Both the position numbers and the translations under genes were made by a program. From Candidatus Tepidiaquacella proteinivora (lineage in GTDB: Bacteria; Bacteroidota; Ignavibacteria; Tepidaquicellales; Tepidaquicellaceae): DNA of 64,000 nucleotides. This document shows positions 48,115 through 58,456 of the stretch, one piece after another; position 1 is the first letter of the stretch; each line of letters starts with the position of its first letter. The stretch is from NCBI GenBank assembly GCA_013348845.1, contig CP054675.1:1683501-1747500 (forward strand), read 5' to 3'. The notes beneath the pieces were generated by a model. That model made no database searches and was not told where the DNA came from. It was given only the letters and a program-made list of their open reading frames with translations.

Positions 48115-49146
48115 ATGAAATCAAAAACAACAATTATCACCCCCATAGAATTACCTGAAGATGATAAGGATTTTACAACTTTAGTGCGTCCCAAAAGTTT
48201 TAAGGAATTTGTTGGGCAGGATAAAATAAAAGAAAATCTAAAAGTTTTTATTCAAAGTTCACAACTGCTAAAAGAGCCATTGGATCATATATTATTTACA
48301 GGACCACCAGGACTTGGAAAAACTACTCTTGCTCATATAATTTCTAATGAGTTAAATGTACAATTGATTTCTACTTCCGGACCTATAATAGAAAAACCTG
48401 GAGATCTTGCCGGAATGCTGACAAGGTTAACACGAGGTCAAATTTTATTTATTGATGAAATTCACAGAATACCTAAGATTGTGGAAGAGTTTTTATATTC
48501 AGCAATGGAAGAATACAGACTTGATATTATGATTGATCAGGGACCTGCTGCAAGAAGTATCCCTTTAAAACTGGAAAAGTTTACCCTTATTGGAGCAACC
48601 ACAAGACAGGGGTTACTGTCATCACCAATGTTAGATAGATTTGGTATTACCTGTAACCTTGATTACTATTCTGTGGATAACCTTTTAAATATTGTTAAAC
48701 GTTCTGCAAGGCTTTTGAAGATAAAAATCGATGACGATGGAGCATTGGAAATTGCTAAACGAAGCCGGGCAACTCCGAGAGTAGCGAATCGTTTACTTAA
48801 GAGGACAAGAGATTTTGCAGTGGTAAAAGGAAAAGGAATTATAAATAAAGAAATAGCAGAAATTGCACTTGAAGCACTGGGAGTTGATGAACACGGGCTT
48901 GATAAAATGGATAAGAAAATTCTTGAAACTATAATCTATAAATACAACGGAGGACCGGTAGGGCTATCAACTATATCTGCTTCTATTTCAGAAGATCCCG
49001 GAACAATTGAAGAAGTATATGAACCATTTTTAATAATAGAAGGATTTATTAAACGTACCCCAAAAGGGCGTGAAGCAACACAATTGGCATATAAACATCT
49101 TGGAATTATAAAAGAAAAAGAAGACAAAACAAAACCACTGTTTTAG
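48115..49146 (+). CDS. ruvB: Holliday-junction branch-migration helicase RuvB
   Basis: A 343-residue AAA+ motor that works with RuvA and RuvC. Walker [10 protein letters not shown] (about 63-71), Walker [10 protein letters not shown] (about 105-113), sensor 1 IGATTRQG (about 157-164), arginine-finger region MLDRFGI (about 170-176) and a C-terminal winged helix ending in [13 protein letters not shown]. Length is typical. ruvA and ruvC are not adjacent. Confidence 0.97.
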   Translation: MKSKTTIITPIELPEDDKDFTTLVRPKSFKEFVGQDKIKENLKVFIQSSQLLKEPLDHILFTGPPGLGKTTLAHIISNELNVQLISTSGPIIEKPGDLAGMLTRLTRGQILFIDEIHRIPKIVEEFLYSAMEEYRLDIMIDQGPAARSIPLKLEKFTLIGATTRQGLLSSPMLDRFGITCNLDYYSVDNLLNIVKRSARLLKIKIDDDGALEIAKRSRATPRVANRLLKRTRDFAVVKGKGIINKEIAEIALEALGVDEHGLDKMDKKILETIIYKYNGGPVGLSTISASISEDPGTIEEVYEPFLIIEGFIKRTPKGREATQLAYKHLGIIKEKEDKTKPLF

Positions 49147-49317
49147 ATAGGAATATTGGGGAAATACAAACCAGCCCCACTGTTTAGCAGAAAATAAAAA
49201 GTTTAATTTTTTTATGGGGATTATTTTTTTTTCTACTACTAAGAATAGTCATAAATACCCAAAAATGTTAAATATTATCATAGAAAATGAAGATAGATTA
49301 ACTTATTTTTATATGAT

Positions 49318-49896
49318 ATGAAAGCAATATTAAAAGAATCGCTGATAGTAATAATAATTGCAATTATATTTGCGTTCTTTGGAAATATTTTAAATCCTAA
49401 AGGTATATCTTTATTTCCTGATGAGACCAGATATAAGATTGATTCAACCAATAATAATATTGATTACAGTAAAGTATGGAACGACCCTTACGATACTGTG
49501 AACAATAAAGTAGCTGTACTTTCTGGTGGGGAAATGACAAAAGAAGGATATATAAAGCCCCAGAATATAAATTTAACGCAAGCAAAAACGCTTTTTGATA
49601 TAAATGGATTGTTTATAGATGGAAGGAAAAAAGAAGAGTTTGAAAAAGGACACATAAAAGGAGCAATTAATATTCCTTATGAGGAGTTTATGAAATTAAC
49701 TGTTGACCAAAGAAAAGAAATGATGAGAAAATACAATAAGAATGGCGTAATTGTATGTTATTGTGATGGCGGTGGGTGCGATGTTAGCGTGGATCTCGGT
49801 TATGAACTTGCTAAAATCGGGTTTAATAGTGTAAATATATATTTAGGTGGATATTCAGAATGGAAGTCAAAGGGATATCCTGTAGAAGAAAAATAA
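49318..49896 (+). CDS. Membrane-anchored rhodanese-like protein
   Basis: A 192-residue protein with an N-terminal membrane helix (5-25) and a rhodanese domain (about 85-190): LFIDGRKKEEFEKGHIKGAI is the substrate-domain start, and the active loop is VCYCDGGGCDVS (146-157) with C149 in the catalytic position plus extra Cys at 147 and 154. Followed by MauE/DoxX-like and DUF1573 genes with gaps of 31 and 12 nt, a set that recurs in Bacteroidota. Probably a sulfur-relay or thiol-redox function outside the membrane. Confidence 0.85.
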   Translation: MKAILKESLIVIIIAIIFAFFGNILNPKGISLFPDETRYKIDSTNNNIDYSKVWNDPYDTVNNKVAVLSGGEMTKEGYIKPQNINLTQAKTLFDINGLFIDGRKKEEFEKGHIKGAINIPYEEFMKLTVDQRKEMMRKYNKNGVIVCYCDGGGCDVSVDLGYELAKIGFNSVNIYLGGYSEWKSKGYPVEEK

Positions 49897-49927
49897 AAAT
49901 TATAATACTATTATAAAGTAGATTAAT

Positions 49928-50425
49928 ATGTTGCAGGAAAACATTAACAACGAGAATAACAAGACTTTGAAAACAAAAATTTTTCGATATAAATATTTTA
50001 TATTTATTTTAAGATTAATTATTGGAGTAATTTTCATTTATGCTTCTTTTGGTAAGATTATAGCCCCTAATGATTTTGCTATAGCAATTAAGAACTATGA
50101 TATGTTGCCATATAGTTTGATTAACATTCCGGCAATTATTATTCCTTATCTTGAATTTTTCGCAGGAATATTTTTGATTTTCGGGAAATTTAAAATCGGG
50201 AGTTCATTCCTTATCGGTTTAATGTTGATTTTCTTTTTAATTGGTTTAATTCAGGCATATGCAAGGGGGTTAGATATTAATTGTGGGTGTTTTTCGCTTG
50301 ACAATCCAAATTCAAGTAGCGATATTCTACTGAGAATCTTTGAAGATATTCTAATGCTGATAGCTATAATCCTGATTTTTTTATATAGCTATAAAGAGAA
50401 ACTTTTAGCTCAAAAAAATGGTTAA
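49928..50425 (+). CDS. MauE/DoxX-family membrane protein
   Basis: A 165-residue protein with four membrane segments (about 25-43, 61-83, 88-108, 135-155). The loop GLDINCGCFSLDNP with a Cys-x-Cys pair is the MauE/DoxX-like signature of proteins that work with thiol-disulfide partners. It sits between the rhodanese and DUF1573 genes. Role inferred from the neighbourhood: membrane electron or disulfide transfer. Confidence 0.85.
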   Translation: MLQENINNENNKTLKTKIFRYKYFIFILRLIIGVIFIYASFGKIIAPNDFAIAIKNYDMLPYSLINIPAIIIPYLEFFAGIFLIFGKFKIGSSFLIGLMLIFFLIGLIQAYARGLDINCGCFSLDNPNSSSDILLRIFEDILMLIAIILIFLYSYKEKLLAQKNG

Positions 50426-50437
50426 ATAATAAAAATT

Positions 50438-50887
50438 ATGGAAAAATTAATTCAAACTAAAACCGCCAAAATACTATACTTCATACTCGGGCTTATTGTT
50501 ATATCGGTGCTTATGATGTATATTAGTGATAATTCAATAATTGCAGCTTATGATAAAGGACCTAAAATTGTATTTAAAGAAACCGAACATGATTTTGGAA
50601 AGGTTCCGCAGGGACCCTCATTGCAGTATAATTTTAAATTTACAAATAAAGGAAGTGGTATTTTAAAGATTGAGAAAGTACAGACATCGTGCGGGTGTAC
50701 CGCTGCGGAAGTGGGTAATAAAACTGAATATAAGAAAAATGAAAGCGGGTCAATAAAAGTAGAATTCCAAACTCAGGGTAGAGTTGGGCAACAGGAAAAA
50801 ACAATTACTGTTCTTACAAATGACCCTGATAATCAACAAGTAGTGTTGAAAGTTAAGTGCGATATTGACCCGAATATGTCGTATTAG
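50438..50887 (+). CDS. DUF1573 protein
   Basis: A 149-residue protein with an N-terminal membrane anchor (about 10-28) and one DUF1573 Ig-like domain (about 45-145): FKETEHDFGKVPQG, then QTSCGCTAAEV with C85 and C87, and the closing VLTNDPDNQ. This domain is frequent in Bacteroidota and often next to MauE and rhodanese genes. The CGC pair suggests a redox or metal-binding role. It ends convergently with a MATE gene. Confidence 0.9.
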   Translation: MEKLIQTKTAKILYFILGLIVISVLMMYISDNSIIAAYDKGPKIVFKETEHDFGKVPQGPSLQYNFKFTNKGSGILKIEKVQTSCGCTAAEVGNKTEYKKNESGSIKVEFQTQGRVGQQEKTITVLTNDPDNQQVVLKVKCDIDPNMSY

Positions 50888-50918
50888 AATTTTTAATTAA
50901 AAATATAGTCTATTTAAA

Positions 50919-52286
50919 TTAGCTAAAAGGAAAGTACTTATCCGCCATTTCAGGATAGGGAATTTCCTTTTTTAGTAATTTTGATTTTTTAGATTTCCAC
51001 GAACCTTTTCTAAACCAGAAAAATATTATAACTCCTTTTAAAAAAACAGTAAAGCAAATTGCAACCCAGATTCCGTTTAAGCCCAAATAAAGTGAAAACA
51101 AAGCAGATAACGGAATTCTTAGGAAATTTACAGACAACCCAACAATTGCCGGAGGAATAGAATAACCTGCACCAGTAAATGCGCCTTCTAAAATTATTTC
51201 TATTGTAGAAAAGATTATTACTATAGCTGTTAGTTTATTAAAAAATGAAGCAGTATGAACAATTTCACTGTTTGTAGAGAAAATGGATGCAATTTCTTTG
51301 CTGAATATAAACAGGGCTATGGAATAAATAATTGAAACCACGCTTCCGTAAAATAATGTTTTCCAGGCAAGTTTTTCTGCCTTATCCGGATTTCCCGCTC
51401 CAATCTGTTGACCAGTTATAATTGATGCTGCAATGGAAAACCCAACTGTAATTTGATATGAAACAGATTCAGAACGATGACTAATTCCTACCGCTGCAAA
51501 ACCAAGCGTGCCGTAATAAGAAAGTATATTTGAGATGAATATATATATTAAGGAAAAAGCAAAACCGTTTAATGAAATCGGAAATCCAATTCTTGCTGAT
51601 TCTTTAATTATTTTAAAATTAAAGTTGTATTTATTTATTGAGTAGATAAAATTTTTCTTTAATAATAAAAAATATCCGATAACAAAAGAAATAAAATAAG
51701 AAATAATAGTGGAAAGTGCCGCACCTTTTATACCTAAAGGATTAATAAACTTAAATCCGAAAATTAAAATTGGGGTAGTAATAAAGTTAAGACACAGAGC
51801 AATTAATAAAAGATAAAAAGGAGTTTTTGTATTTCCATTTCCACGAAAAACCGAATTTACTACAGAAAGCAAAATAATTATCGGAAAACCCAATAGGTAA
51901 GTAATGAGATATTCATCTGAAAGATTGGAAAGGGTAGGATTTAAATTTGTAATCGTATATAGTAATGGTAATGCTAAAATAAATACTATTCCAATTACAA
52001 AGGAATAGATTAAGGAATTAATTATATTTTGCACCCCAATGTTTTTAGCAAGCGAGAAATCTTTAGCACCAACAGACTGGGCAATTAATGAATTTGTTCC
52101 GGTGGCAAGCATTTCCCCAAGCTCAAGAGATGCCCAGACAGCAAACATAGAAAATGTAAGAGCTGCAAGTTCATCACTACCAAGTTTCCCCACCCAGAAA
52201 GCATCAACAACAATAAAAAGAGCCCTTAGTATTGTTTGTAGTATTGCTGGTATTGCAAGTCCGAGAATTAGTTTTCTGTCACTCAC
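50919..52286 (-). CDS. MATE-family efflux transporter
   Basis: A 455-residue inner-membrane protein with 12 predicted helices in two related halves, starting LILGLAIPAILQTILRAL. The QSVGAKDFSLAKN and QQIGAGNPDKAEKLAW segments at equivalent places in each half mark the MATE superfamily. Expected to export cationic drugs or metabolites by Na+ or H+ exchange; the substrate is not predictable. Confidence 0.93.
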   Translation of the reverse strand: MSDRKLILGLAIPAILQTILRALFIVVDAFWVGKLGSDELAALTFSMFAVWASLELGEMLATGTNSLIAQSVGAKDFSLAKNIGVQNIINSLIYSFVIGIVFILALPLLYTITNLNPTLSNLSDEYLITYLLGFPIIILLSVVNSVFRGNGNTKTPFYLLLIALCLNFITTPILIFGFKFINPLGIKGAALSTIISYFISFVIGYFLLLKKNFIYSINKYNFNFKIIKESARIGFPISLNGFAFSLIYIFISNILSYYGTLGFAAVGISHRSESVSYQITVGFSIAASIITGQQIGAGNPDKAEKLAWKTLFYGSVVSIIYSIALFIFSKEIASIFSTNSEIVHTASFFNKLTAIVIIFSTIEIILEGAFTGAGYSIPPAIVGLSVNFLRIPLSALFSLYLGLNGIWVAICFTVFLKGVIIFFWFRKGSWKSKKSKLLKKEIPYPEMADKYFPFS

Positions 52287-52398
52287 TTTTTATACATATA
52301 ATTCTGAAACAAAAAAAATTTTAACACTTTTTTTAAACCTTTAAATTATTTGTTATTATTTATAAATTCTAATTTGTAAGTTTATATAATTTTTTTAA

Positions 52399-54168
52399 AT
52401 GGAGAAATTAATAGATACAATTTTAAACTTAATTGAAAAAAACAAATACGAGGAAGCATTAACTGAATGTAGCCGGTTAGTGTTCCTTTACCCGCTTAAT
52501 CCTTTAGGGTATGAATTAAGGGGAGATTGTTTTTTATATTTTAGAAAGTATGAACTTGCATTTATTAATTACCGGGAAGCGATTAGTTTGACAGACGAGA
52601 AGAGCGATAAAGACAAAATTAATTTATCTCAACTTTATAAGAAAAAAGGAATTTGCGATCTTAAAACAAATAATATTGCTAACGCTGTTGAGGATTTTAC
52701 AAATTCAATAAAGTATAATCCTGATAATTATGACGCTTATCACTTACGCTCAAAAGCATATAGGAAGTTGGGCAATTATGAATTAGCCCTAAAAGATGCG
52801 AACAACGCTATTGAACTTTTTGGTAAATTTGCAGAAGCATATAACAACAGGGGAAGTATTTACTACCTGCTGGGAAAGCCAGATGAAGCAATTAATGATT
52901 TTACAAAGGCAATTTCTTTAAGACCTGATTATAGCGGTGCATATTACAATCGTAGTCTTGTATATAGTAATCTTAAAAAAGATTACAAATTAGCAAAAGA
53001 AGATTTAGAAAAGGCAGAATTTTATAAATCAAATAAACCAAAACCACCAACTCTTGATAAAACTGAAGAAGCAGAGTTAGACAGAGAAAAAGAAAAAAAA
53101 TTAAAGACCTACGAAGAAAAAAGAGAAGAATTTAAGAATATGACAATAGAAAACGGGATGAAATTATCTGAGGGTTTATTTGACGCTACTCAGTTTGAAA
53201 CAGCAAATATTCTTAACTTCGATAATAAAGAGCAGGAAACAGATAAGCCGGAAGAAAAATCATTTTCAGATATATTTACAACGAATGAAAAAAAGAAAAT
53301 CCCGACACCTGCAAGTAAAGGAGAGCTGGAAAACATAATAGTAGAAGATGTTCTTGAAGCGAAACATAAGACAGAGACTTTATCTACTCCGTTTGTTGAG
53401 GAACCTGAAGAACAACAAAAAAAATCTATTGATGACTTAGTTTCTGAAGTAAAAATTCCGGATGAAGTAAAAACCCTGCACGAAGAAATTGTTTTACCAC
53501 CAGAAATGAAACAGGAAATAAAAGTGCCACAGCAGGATTTTAAAACAAAGGAATTAGATTTTGGAGAGATAACAGATAAGAAACCCGAAACGGAAAAAGA
53601 AACAAAAATATTAGAAGGTATTATTAAAGAAGAAAGAACAGAACAAAAAGAAAAAAAAGATTATCAAAAAAGTTTTAAAGAAGAGAGAATAGTTTCAAGC
53701 CCCGCTAAAAAACCCTTAATAACCGAACCACGAAAAAGCAATACTGTATTATATATAATTATTAGTTTACTTATTTTAGCAATTATAGGAGTAGTTGTAT
53801 TAATGAGGTTGTTAAAGGAAAGTAATGATAAGACAGAAGAGAAAACGTTATCACAGAAAGAAGCCAAAAATTTAATTATTTACGAAAGAGAGGACACAAA
53901 TAAAATAACATTAGGAGAAGACTTAAAAAATATAATGATTGAAAAAGGACTTGTACTTGTAGTTAATGACGAAGGATTTGAGTTTCAAGCCGGTTCATTT
54001 AAAGACAGTATGTATGCAGTTTCAAGGATGGAGTGGCTTTCAGAGCAAGACTTTGAACCAAGAATTGAACCGGTAGATTTAAATGAAAGAGGTAAATTTT
54101 TCAGAGTAAGATTCGGCGAATTTAACTCCATTGAAGAAGCAGATTCAACCGCAAAAATAATTAAATAA
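52399..54168 (+). CDS. TPR - transmembrane - SPOR-domain protein
   Basis: A 589-residue protein. Residues about 1-210 are TPR repeats, followed by a long acidic, probably disordered region (about 215-440), one membrane helix (about 451-473) and a C-terminal SPOR-like domain (about 510-589; FEFQAGSFKDSMYAVSRM and FRVRFGEFNSIEEA). SPOR domains bind denuded glycan strands in septal peptidoglycan, so this single-pass protein could link a cytosolic TPR scaffold to the cell wall. Directly followed (16 nt) by the tandem-HU gene. Confidence 0.85.
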   Translation: MEKLIDTILNLIEKNKYEEALTECSRLVFLYPLNPLGYELRGDCFLYFRKYELAFINYREAISLTDEKSDKDKINLSQLYKKKGICDLKTNNIANAVEDFTNSIKYNPDNYDAYHLRSKAYRKLGNYELALKDANNAIELFGKFAEAYNNRGSIYYLLGKPDEAINDFTKAISLRPDYSGAYYNRSLVYSNLKKDYKLAKEDLEKAEFYKSNKPKPPTLDKTEEAELDREKEKKLKTYEEKREEFKNMTIENGMKLSEGLFDATQFETANILNFDNKEQETDKPEEKSFSDIFTTNEKKKIPTPASKGELENIIVEDVLEAKHKTETLSTPFVEEPEEQQKKSIDDLVSEVKIPDEVKTLHEEIVLPPEMKQEIKVPQQDFKTKELDFGEITDKKPETEKETKILEGIIKEERTEQKEKKDYQKSFKEERIVSSPAKKPLITEPRKSNTVLYIIISLLILAIIGVVVLMRLLKESNDKTEEKTLSQKEAKNLIIYEREDTNKITLGEDLKNIMIEKGLVLVVNDEGFEFQAGSFKDSMYAVSRMEWLSEQDFEPRIEPVDLNERGKFFRVRFGEFNSIEEADSTAKIIK

Positions 54169-54184
54169 AGTTTTAAAATATAAA

Positions 54185-56674
54185 ATGAATAATTCAAATT
54201 TAATAAACAAAATTTCTGCAAAGTTCAGCCTAAATAAAAAAAGCTGTGAGTTGATTTTCACAAAAATTTTTGAGGGGATTAAGACATATCTGAAAGATAA
54301 AAAAGAATTTTGTATAGAAAACTTTGGTAGCTTTAAGGTTGTAAGGCGAAAAATGCAGAAGATGATAGATTATAATAAAAAGGCGGTTGTGTTATTACCC
54401 CCAAAAGATAAATTAATTTTTGTCTTTTACAATGGCTTAGAAGAAAAAGAGAACATAAAGAAACGCACACAAAAAGAACTACATGCAAAAGAATTAATAA
54501 AAGAAATTGCCGCCGAAAATGACCTGAGCGAAATAGATGTATATAATTTTTATTTTACATTGTTTGATATAATAAAAGATTGTTTTAAGAAAAGTACAAA
54601 TGTAAATATTTTAGAATTCGGAAAGTTTAGAATTTCTGGTAAAGGAAAGGTGAGTTTTTCGCCCGCAAAAAAGTTTCAGGATGAAATTAATTATAACTTT
54701 AACAATCTTGAAACAGTTGTTATAAGGTCATTAAATCAGGCAGAGATTTCCGCACTCAAAACACAAAAGGAAGAAATAAGCAAAGAATTAATAGAAGAAA
54801 AGTATTCCCCCAGCGATACAATGGTAGTTGATACCGATGTTGAAGAATTAGTATCAGAAGAAGAGATCGGAGAAGAAGAAAAGGCGATTGAAGACTTACT
54901 TAAAACAGAAGAAGAAATTGAGGACACGGCAAAGAAGTATGGAGAAGAAAAAACGAAATTGGAAAATATGATAAATGAATTAAAGGAGAAGATAGAATTA
55001 CTGGAAAGAAGAGATGAAGAAATACTTTTGAAAATAGAGGAAGCAATTAGAAAAACGAAGGAGCCCGAATCGATAATTACAGAAGAAGAGGAAGAGTCTA
55101 TATTGGAAGAACCGCCGTTAGAAGAAGATGAAACAGAGGCAGTTCAACAGGAAGAAGCAGAAATTAAGGAAGATATTGAAAAGATGTTAAGGGAATTAAA
55201 AAAAGAAATTTCTGATGATGAAGTGAGTGAGGGCGGAGAATACGGTGATGAAGAAGGAATAGATGAAGATGTAATTGATATAGATAAGATTGATTGGGAT
55301 AGTATTAATATAGATGAACTGGAAAATATTGAAGAAAAAGAACCAGCATTACAAAGACCTCCGGTTGAAGAAACAGAAACAATTCAATTAGAAGAGCCAG
55401 AAACCAAAGAAGAGATAACCGAAGAAATAAAGAAAGTGATTTCCGAGGAAGAACATAAAAAAGGATATGTAATTGAAGAAACCGAAGCAGAAAAAGTTCT
55501 CTTAAAGGAAGAACAACCACAAGAAACGGAAACAACAATCGAAAAAGTAACAGAAGAGAGAAAAGAAGAATCATGGGAAGAATCATTTGAAAGAAAATGG
55601 CAGGAACTTAGAGAAAAGATATTTTCTACAACCCCTACCGAAATAGAAGATTTGAAGCAAGTATCATTCCCCGAGGAATCCCCTGTAATCAGCGAAGGAA
55701 TCGCTACTGAACCTAAAGAAGTTATTCCTGAACTACCGTTAAAAGAAGAGAGTCCAAAGCAAGAAATTGAAACAGCCGAGTTCTTACCAGCAGACAAAAT
55801 AGCCGAACCCTACGAAGAAACTGTTACCAACGTAGATATTAAAGAAACCACGCCAATTGAAGAAAAAGAAATTTCATCAGTTTATCCGGATATTTATGAA
55901 GATGAAGATGCGCTATCTATAAGCGAAATATATGGAAGACTTAAGGATAGTTTTTCGTTCTTTACACAGGAACAGCAGGAAGAAAAAGAGGAAAATTTCA
56001 TTGAAGATGAAACTACACAAACAATAAAAGAAGAAGCAGACGTAAGCCTTCCCAGAATAATTTCAGAAGAAGCCGAGGCAATGGTAAAAGAAGAACCAAC
56101 CGAAATAGTTGATACATCAATGGAAGATGTTATCAGAAAATATGAAAGATTAAAGGAAAAACTGAGGGAAGAATTATCAAAAGAAGATATTTCATATCCG
56201 GAAGAAATCATAAGTGAGAAACCCCTTGTCGAAGTAGGTGCTCCTGTGGAGGAAGAAGTTTTACCCGAAACCGAAGAAACAAAAACCATTACCCCGGTTG
56301 AATCCTCATCCACTAAACAACAGGAAGTTGGTATAACAGAAGAACCGGAAAAAGAAGCAACACCTCTATCTTCAATTGAGGATTTAAAAAATAGAAAAGT
56401 TGAAGATGATATAGAAGAATCCATAGAGAAGACTTTACATGAAATAAAATCTTATATGGATGAAATTGCAAAGAAAGAAAAGTTTCCTTTAATAAACGGC
56501 GAATCCGGCACGCAAAAGGAACCACCTTTTAACTCGCTTAATAATATTGAAATGCCTAAAAGTATAGATGATTATTTTGAGAAAATTACAAGAAATAATA
56601 TAAAAAAATTTCCTGATATACCCAACAACGGTGATAAAGAAGAAGAAAACGGAAACAACAATAACGATAAATAA
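54185..56674 (+). CDS. Protein with two HU-like domains and a long acidic tail
   Basis: An 829-residue cytosolic protein. Residues about 1-80 and 95-180 are two diverged HU/CCDC81-type domains (IENFGSFKVVRRKM and ILEFGKFRISGKGKVSF are the beta-arm cores). The remaining 640 residues are extremely Glu-rich and low in complexity, probably disordered or coiled coil; they generate long spurious frames on the other strand. No membrane segment. In Bacteroidota such HU pairs often occur in the same polypeptide as a SPOR domain; here the SPOR domain is in the preceding gene. A role in nucleoid or envelope organisation is inference. Confidence 0.8.
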   Translation: MNNSNLINKISAKFSLNKKSCELIFTKIFEGIKTYLKDKKEFCIENFGSFKVVRRKMQKMIDYNKKAVVLLPPKDKLIFVFYNGLEEKENIKKRTQKELHAKELIKEIAAENDLSEIDVYNFYFTLFDIIKDCFKKSTNVNILEFGKFRISGKGKVSFSPAKKFQDEINYNFNNLETVVIRSLNQAEISALKTQKEEISKELIEEKYSPSDTMVVDTDVEELVSEEEIGEEEKAIEDLLKTEEEIEDTAKKYGEEKTKLENMINELKEKIELLERRDEEILLKIEEAIRKTKEPESIITEEEEESILEEPPLEEDETEAVQQEEAEIKEDIEKMLRELKKEISDDEVSEGGEYGDEEGIDEDVIDIDKIDWDSINIDELENIEEKEPALQRPPVEETETIQLEEPETKEEITEEIKKVISEEEHKKGYVIEETEAEKVLLKEEQPQETETTIEKVTEERKEESWEESFERKWQELREKIFSTTPTEIEDLKQVSFPEESPVISEGIATEPKEVIPELPLKEESPKQEIETAEFLPADKIAEPYEETVTNVDIKETTPIEEKEISSVYPDIYEDEDALSISEIYGRLKDSFSFFTQEQQEEKEENFIEDETTQTIKEEADVSLPRIISEEAEAMVKEEPTEIVDTSMEDVIRKYERLKEKLREELSKEDISYPEEIISEKPLVEVGAPVEEEVLPETEETKTITPVESSSTKQQEVGITEEPEKEATPLSSIEDLKNRKVEDDIEESIEKTLHEIKSYMDEIAKKEKFPLINGESGTQKEPPFNSLNNIEMPKSIDDYFEKITRNNIKKFPDIPNNGDKEEENGNNNNDK

Positions 56675-56681
56675 GAATATA

Positions 56682-58445
56682 TTATATAGGATTTCGCTTT
56701 ATGAAAAATTGTATTAATATACCGACCAGAAAAAACAAACCAGTTATATAACAAAATATTTTAGGTAGCCAGTCTCCATAGGTTATATAAAAAGTTTTTT
56801 CCTCTCTGAGACCAATGTTTGCAATAAAAGTTGCCTCTTGATTGATGGGGGTTTTGTTATAATAATTGCCGAAAGGATCAATTGTTCCCGAGATTCCGGT
56901 ATTAGCACATCTTATCAACCACCTTCGGTTTTCTATTGCACGGAAAACTGCAAACTGATTGTGTTGGTATGTTCCCTGTAATTTTCCCCACCACCCATCA
57001 TTAGTAATAATAACAGAAAATTGCGCCCCCTTATCAACAAACCGTGAGAAAAATTCCGGGTAGATTGATTCATAACATATAGCAACATTGAATCTGAATT
57101 TGTTATATACATTGAAAATAGTAGTATCATTACCTGTTTGGTAAGAACTTAATCCCACCCCCCATTTAATTAGGTCTTTTAGAAAAGTTAATTTTTCCTG
57201 GTAAGGCATTCTTTCACTTCCAATTACAAGTTTTATCTTATTGTATTTTTGGAGCGCTTCAGTATTATTATTTGTATCTAAAAGTACAGCGGAATTAAAT
57301 ATATCGTAAAAAAAACTTCCATCGGAAGATTGTTTTGAATCAATGCGAGGTTTTTTAATATTTTTATTATTTGATGTTATTGAATCTTTGTATATAAAAA
57401 AATCAGGAAAGCCTAATAAAATCGGTACTTTTAAACTATCCGAAATATTTTTTAATACAATATACTCCTTATGATAAGATGGGTGTAAAAGATAGAAAGT
57501 AACCGCTGTTTCCGGGAGTACAAACAATTGAACGTTTTTATCCTTTTTGTATAAATCTTGAATTAAATCTGAGTACTTATTCATAAGTTCACTATATCGC
57601 ATTCCCCATTTTTCCCATGGATCTATATTAGGTTGTATTATTCCTACCTTTAAAGTGTCTGAGTTTTCATTTTTTGAATACAGCTCCTTACTTTTTGAAA
57701 AGATTGTATATAAATTTGGAGAAATTAGGAGAAAAGTAAATAAAAATGCCAATATTATTGCGGGAATAAAAGAAGGTTTTTTATGCGGTGTTGATTCGAA
57801 GCGGTTTTTTATTGTTATATTAAGATTAATAAAAAGAAAATACAATAAAGTTGAAAGGCACAAAGCCCAGAAGGAAACACCATATACACCTGTAATTTCT
57901 GCAAATTGAATTTTTTCTAAATTATTTGAAAAAGCATTTCCTGTTATTAACCATGGGAAACTAACCTCTGTAACGGACATTAAAAATTCGTATGCGGTGA
58001 ATATAAAAGGAAAAAGTATTAAAGAAAAAATTTCGAGCTTAATTTTTCTGAATTGTTTTAAAATAAAATAAAAAACAAATACTGGAATTTGCAAGGTTAA
58101 ACAATGAAGAATTATCGTGAATATACCACCTAAAATTAAAAATTTATCTGCATCTGGCCGGATACCTGCAAGAGAAATCCACGATAAAGAAATTAAGTCG
58201 AAAACTATAAAAACAAAAAGTGCTCTTATAAATAATTTTTTATAATTAATTGAGGTATGTATAATATAGATAAGTAATGAATATCCCGGGATTATTAAAA
58301 AGCTAAAATTAAAGGGGGGAAAGGCAAATCCAATAAAACATCCTGTGATAATAAGAATAACTATGTTATAATATTTATTTTTTTCTGTTTTCGTATTTGT
58401 ATTTTTTGAAGATGTATTTTTTTTAAGATGAGTAGAAGAATTCAA
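56682..58445 (-). CDS. lnt: Apolipoprotein N-acyltransferase
   Basis: A 587-residue inner-membrane enzyme that adds the third acyl chain to lipoproteins. The N-terminal 240 residues hold about six helices. The nitrilase-like periplasmic domain has FVLPETAVTF (catalytic Glu), YNKIKLVIG (Lys) and VAICYESIYPEF (Cys), and a last helix follows. Slightly longer than E. coli Lnt because of loops in the nitrilase domain. Convergent with the HU gene 8 nt away; followed in the reverse-strand run by the PAP2 and ispF genes. Confidence 0.92.
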   Translation of the reverse strand: MNSSTHLKKNTSSKNTNTKTEKNKYYNIVILIITGCFIGFAFPPFNFSFLIIPGYSLLIYIIHTSINYKKLFIRALFVFIVFDLISLSWISLAGIRPDADKFLILGGIFTIILHCLTLQIPVFVFYFILKQFRKIKLEIFSLILFPFIFTAYEFLMSVTEVSFPWLITGNAFSNNLEKIQFAEITGVYGVSFWALCLSTLLYFLFINLNITIKNRFESTPHKKPSFIPAIILAFLFTFLLISPNLYTIFSKSKELYSKNENSDTLKVGIIQPNIDPWEKWGMRYSELMNKYSDLIQDLYKKDKNVQLFVLPETAVTFYLLHPSYHKEYIVLKNISDSLKVPILLGFPDFFIYKDSITSNNKNIKKPRIDSKQSSDGSFFYDIFNSAVLLDTNNNTEALQKYNKIKLVIGSERMPYQEKLTFLKDLIKWGVGLSSYQTGNDTTIFNVYNKFRFNVAICYESIYPEFFSRFVDKGAQFSVIITNDGWWGKLQGTYQHNQFAVFRAIENRRWLIRCANTGISGTIDPFGNYYNKTPINQEATFIANIGLREEKTFYITYGDWLPKIFCYITGLFFLVGILIQFFIKRNPI

Positions 58446-58456
58446 TATTTTAAAAT

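Noticed and set aside
54736-56525. Long reverse-strand frames rich in Ser, Phe and Leu
   Set aside because: They are complements of the Glu-rich tail of the tandem-HU protein (GAA gives TTC), not genes.
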